Of a stretch of DNA of 64,000 nt, positions 63,063 through 64,000 are shown piece by piece. Origin of the DNA: Streptomyces sp. NBC_01549 (GTDB taxonomy: Bacteria; Actinomycetota; Actinomycetes; Streptomycetales; Streptomycetaceae); assembly GCF_026339955.1 (NCBI RefSeq), contig NZ_JAPEPW010000002.1:2294001-2358000 (forward strand), written 5' to 3'. A program made the translations under genes and the position numbers. The notes beneath the pieces are model-generated. The model saw only the letters and a list, made by a program, of their open reading frames with translations. It ran no database searches and was not told the origin of the DNA. Numbering within the stretch: position 1 is the stretch's first letter; each line of letters opens with the position of its first letter.

Positions 63063-63377
63063 ATGACCGAACGCATGAACCCCCCGGCCCGCCACACGGG
63101 TCGCACCCTCGGCGGCGGGGCCAAGAAGGCGACCCCGCCGCCCCCTACCCCAGCCGCCGAACTCACCCCCCGAGCAGTACGGCGCAGAACAGGCCGCCCC
63201 GCCCAGGTCTTCGCTGTGCCCGGCAGCAGGGTCGTGCTGCTGCCGGGTCGGTCTCAGCGTGTGAGTCGCCGGGTCAGTTGTTCGGCGGTGAGCTCCACTC
63301 GCCCGGCCTGGGGGTCGTATCCGAACATGCGTGTGGGCCAGTTGAGGTATTCGGATTTTGACGGGTACTGGAACTAG
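63063..63377 (+). pseudogene. Short cargo gene, probably damaged
   Basis: ATG 63063 has AAGGAG 8 bases upstream and begins MTERMNPPARHTGRTLGGGAKKATPPPPTP, a basic Pro-rich protein. At the run of six C (63166-63171) the alternative frame reads TPEQYGAEQAAP, which looks more protein-like than the annotated one. A one-base insertion is therefore suspected. The 3' part overlaps the C-terminus of the reverse-strand SMC-like relic, which is unusual for two genuine genes. Function unknown. Confidence 0.3.
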
Positions 63378-64000
63378 AGGATCTGCCCGATACCGGGGCT
63401 GCGTCTCGCATGAGTGTGTCTTGGCACGTGCCCAGGACGGTGTTGCCGTGGCCGGTGGCGACTTTGGTGATTGCGCCGAGCACTTCGCGTCGGTGTTCTT
63501 GGCCCAGGGAGTCGCCTAGTTCGTCCAGGACGAGCACTCGGCCTTGGGCGTGAGGGGCTGCCAGGAGGGCTGCGAGAACGAGGTGGATGGAGAAGAGCCT
63601 TTCCTGGGCGGTGTTGGTGACGGTGTCGTAGGCGAGCATCGGGCCGTTGGGGTTGCATCGCCACCGTGGCGTGACGGAGCAGCGCCAGCTGTGGTCGGTG
63701 TCCGTTGGCGGGTCGATCTGGTAGTGCAGGTTTGCGCCGAAGAGGCCGGCGTCGCGGTTCAGTTGGTCCAGTGCCGTGGTGATGTTGTCGAGGGCTCCGG
63801 CGACGCGTTGGGTGATGACTCCCTGGGTGTGTCGGAGTTCTTCGGCGAGGGTCTCCACCGATCGGGAGATAAGACGATCTCCTCAGGGCGCTCGGCGCGC
63901 ACCTTCTCTACGGTGGTGTGGATGTCGGCGTCGGCGGCCTCGTTGTCGGTGAGCCACTCGCTGAGTGCCTGGAGTGCGGCGTCGGCTTTCGCATCGGGGT
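63254..64000 (-). pseudogene. SMC-like ATPase, C-terminal part, three lesions (cut by window edge)
   Basis: Reverse-strand sequence reads DAALQALSEWLTDNEA, then VETLAEELRHTQGVITQ, a NTAQERLFSIHLVLAALL signature region, Walker B VLVLDELGDSLGQEHRREVL, GNTVLGTCQDTLMRDAA and finally FQYPSKSEYLNWPTRMFGYDP and VELTAEQLTRRLTR. This is the C-terminal ATPase half of an SMC/RecN-like large ATPase. Reading the whole requires a frameshift near 63870, another in the G-run 63395-63398, and passing an in-frame TAG at 63374-63376. The gene is therefore dead unless the sequence has errors. The start is beyond the window. Confidence 0.65.

Overview
This is high-GC DNA from a Streptomyces-type actinomycete. The signs are GC-rich third codon positions, frequent GTG and TTG starts, near absence of TTA codons, long secreted proteases and GDSL esterases, a GH46 chitosanase, two siderophore synthetases of the IucA/IucC family, and LuxR-type regulators. 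The purine-catabolism gene set matches what is known from Streptomyces coelicolor.

Layout. (1) 1-7.4 kb holds allantoin catabolism: allantoicase (cut by the left edge), allantoinase allB and the IclR-family repressor allR. A MocR-type regulator, a small DUF5955-like protein, a MobA-like nucleotidyltransferase and malate synthase follow. (2) 7.4-8.6 kb is a HipA-like kinase translationally coupled to a SelW-like protein, followed by a relic of an integrase C-terminus. (3) 8.9-22.1 kb is an accessory block of secreted enzymes: a subtilase, a sedolisin-like S53 protease with kelch repeats, and an SGNH esterase. It also has a TrmB/LuxR-like regulator, a cupin, an SDR oxidoreductase and several gene relics. 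(4) 22.2-33.4 kb holds two divergent NIS siderophore synthetases, a VWA/membrane-protein pair, an HxlR regulator divergent from an alanine-type aminotransferase, a histidine phosphatase, an HxlR-MFS pair fused by a deletion, and the chitosanase. (5) 33.8-37.9 kb is the urate pathway: 8-oxoguanine/guanine-type deaminase, urate oxidase, HIU hydrolase, OHCU decarboxylase, an HTH protein and a thiamine-binding-like protein. (6) 38.1-45.2 kb has a truncated GDSL protein, then the glyoxylate branch hyi, glxR and gcl. (7) 45.5-58.5 kb holds a zinc-ribbon/Mrr-like protein, two acyl-CoA synthetases, two LuxR-type regulators, a trypsin-like protease, a LysE exporter, an AlkZ-like winged-helix protein and a CorA transporter. 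(8) 58.6-64 kb is the end of an integrative element: tyrosine integrase, excisionase, an inserted IS701-family element and decayed cargo that includes an SMC-like ATPase.

The purine genes form one route: guanine-type base to urate to 5-hydroxyisourate to OHCU to allantoin to allantoate to ureidoglycolate to glyoxylate. Glyoxylate then goes to malate (malate synthase) or to glycerate (gcl, hyi, glxR). A 15-bp palindrome, TTCC-N7-GGAA, is found in front of allB, allR, malate synthase, hyi and gcl. At four of these regions it is followed or preceded by a weaker copy (TTCC-N7-AGAA) exactly 21 bp away. This is the strongest regulatory signal in the window and probably marks the AllR operator. A second palindrome, TTCAAC-N5-GTTGAA, links the urate operon with allB and, less perfectly, malate synthase.

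No tRNA, rRNA or CRISPR array was recognised. All homology statements come from reading the translations, not from database searches.
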